Shown: in pieces, positions 63,204-64,000 of the stretch
Position numbering within the stretch: the first letter of the stretch is position 1
Layout: each line of letters begins with the position of its first letter
Source: Candidatus Rifleibacteriota bacterium
GTDB lineage: Bacteria; Muiribacteriota; Ozemobacteria; Ozemobacterales; Ozemobacteraceae
NCBI GenBank assembly: GCA_012517355.1
Contig: JAAYVD010000040.1
Span: 1 to 64,000, forward strand
Reading direction: 5' to 3'
DNA length: 64,000 bases
Notes under the pieces: generated by a model
The model's input: only the letters and a program-made list of their open reading frames with translations
The model's database searches: none
What the model was told of the DNA's origin: nothing
Translations under genes and position numbers: made by a program

Positions 63204-64000
63204 TCATGGCCGCGGCCCGGTGAGGGTGGTGTGGGAGGGGATGGCGGTGCCGTCGGCCACTTCGACCCCGTCGAGGCGGCAGCAGCCGGCGGTGACCCCG
63301 GTTCCCAGGCGGGCGTCGTGCAGCACGGCGTGGGGACCGATGACGCAGCGGGGGCCGATGCGGGTGCGGCCGGTGAGGACCGAACCGGGCCAGACGATGG
63401 TTTCCGGGCCGATGACGACGTCCGGTTCGACCCAGGTCTGGGCGGGGTCGAGCACCGACACGCCGTTGGCCATGTGTTCCCGCAGCAGGCGGTCTTTCAG
63501 GAGGCCGGCCACCAGGGCCAGGTCGGCCCGGCTGTTGATGCCGAGCGTGGAGGTCTCGTCCCGCTCGGTGACGGTCAGCACCCGAAGGCCGTCGGCGGCC
63601 AGCTTCTCGACGAGGTCGGTCAGGTAGTATTCCTGCTGCCGGTTCTGGTTGGAAAGGGTGAACAGGCGGTCGTAGAGCGGTTTCCCTTCGAACAGGTAGA
63701 CGGCCAGGTTGACCTCTTTCACCGCGCGCTGGGCGTCGGTGCAGTCCTTGGCCTCGCGGATGGCGATGACCTGGCCGTTGCCGTCGCGGAGGATGCGGCC
63801 GTAGCTGCCCGGTTCGGCCATGTGCAGGGTCATCATGGTCAGGGCCGGTTTCTCGCGGTCGTGGAGGTCGACCATGGCCTGCAGGGTGGCGGCCGACAGG
63901 AGCGGGGTGTCGCCGCAGACGATCAGCAGGCGCCCCGGGGGCTGGGGGCAGGCGCGGGCGAAACACTGCACGGCATGGCCGGTGCCCAGTTGCTCGGTCT
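63204..64000 (-). CDS. glmU: UDP-GlcNAc pyrophosphorylase, GlmU-like, short C-terminus; N-terminus cut by window edge
   Basis: The frame is open from the right edge. The visible protein includes the uridylyltransferase signature EQLGTGHAVQ, the metal-binding GDTPLL, the KEVN segment and EYYLTDLVEKL, which fit GlmU, the enzyme that makes UDP-GlcNAc for peptidoglycan and LPS. The C-terminal left-handed beta-helix has only a few turns and ends at SHTTLTGPRP. It stops before the acetyltransferase active site of full-length GlmU, so it may be uridylyltransferase-only, with acetylation of GlcN-1-P done elsewhere. The 5' end and the signature LAAGxGTRM are outside the window. Confidence 0.9.
   Translation of the reverse strand, partial: TEQLGTGHAVQCFARACPQPPGRLLIVCGDTPLLSAATLQAMVDLHDREKPALTMMTLHMAEPGSYGRILRDGNGQVIAIREAKDCTDAQRAVKEVNLAVYLFEGKPLYDRLFTLSNQNRQQEYYLTDLVEKLAADGLRVLTVTERDETSTLGINSRADLALVAGLLKDRLLREHMANGVSVLDPAQTWVEPDVVIGPETIVWPGSVLTGRTRIGPRCVIGPHAVLHDARLGTGVTAGCCRLDGVEVADGTAIPSHTTLTGPRP

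Overview
The window is a stretch of a visibly high-GC bacterial chromosome with about 40 protein-coding genes. I see no rRNA, tRNA, CRISPR array, transposase or phage gene. The cell is almost certainly a diderm: there is a predicted outer-membrane beta-barrel ending in Phe (46.4-48.1 kb), several lipoproteins or exported proteins, and a secretin-related AMIN/STN protein. The mix of many pseudopilin-like genes, SpoIIE-type PP2C phosphatases, HEAT-repeat membrane proteins, SLH domains and c-di-GMP/cAMP signalling genes recalls poorly studied environmental phyla such as Riflebacteria/Ozemobacteria. That placement is an inference from gene content only.

Layout. 1-6.1 kb (minus): a coupled operon of a multi-pass membrane protein, a 1001-residue protein with Ig-like and helical regions, and an FHA-domain protein cut by the left edge. 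6.3-9.4 kb: a beta-propeller protein, a membrane-anchored archaemetzincin and a small secreted protein. 9.4-22.7 kb (cluster A): a HEAT-repeat membrane protein, three pseudopilin-type genes, an active membrane PP2C phosphatase overlapping a phosphatase-like protein that has lost its catalytic motifs, a periplasmic coiled-coil protein, a Gly/Thr-rich secreted protein and a STAS protein. 22.9-26.2 kb: a secreted protein, an M3 oligopeptidase and a 43-residue zinc ribbon with a bidirectional terminator. 26.2-34.4 kb: dCache sensor, two TPR proteins, a CHASE2-GAF-GGDEF cyclase, then a sigma-54 activator. 34.5-46.3 kb (cluster B): a second PP2C, HEAT protein, STAS protein and pseudopilin trio, here with a Cys-rich lipoprotein, an ECF sigma factor and a zinc-binding anti-sigma. 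46.4-53.5 kb: an outer-membrane barrel, a YmdB-family protein without metal ligands, a split CHASE2/adenylate cyclase, an HD-GYP phosphodiesterase and a zinc-ribbon protein. 53.8-57.4 kb: an operon of two SLH proteins and an AMIN/STN protein. 57.6-64 kb (minus): a radical SAM enzyme, small exported or membrane proteins, a TPR lipoprotein, prs and a short glmU.

The main system-level observation is that clusters A and B carry the same unusual set: HEAT-repeat/TM/C-terminal-domain protein, membrane SpoIIE phosphatase, STAS antagonist, and a K-like, I-like, J-like pseudopilin trio. This suggests a partner-switching signalling module tied to a type II/IV-pilus-like machine, present in two diverged copies. 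Functions for the unrecognised genes are left open.
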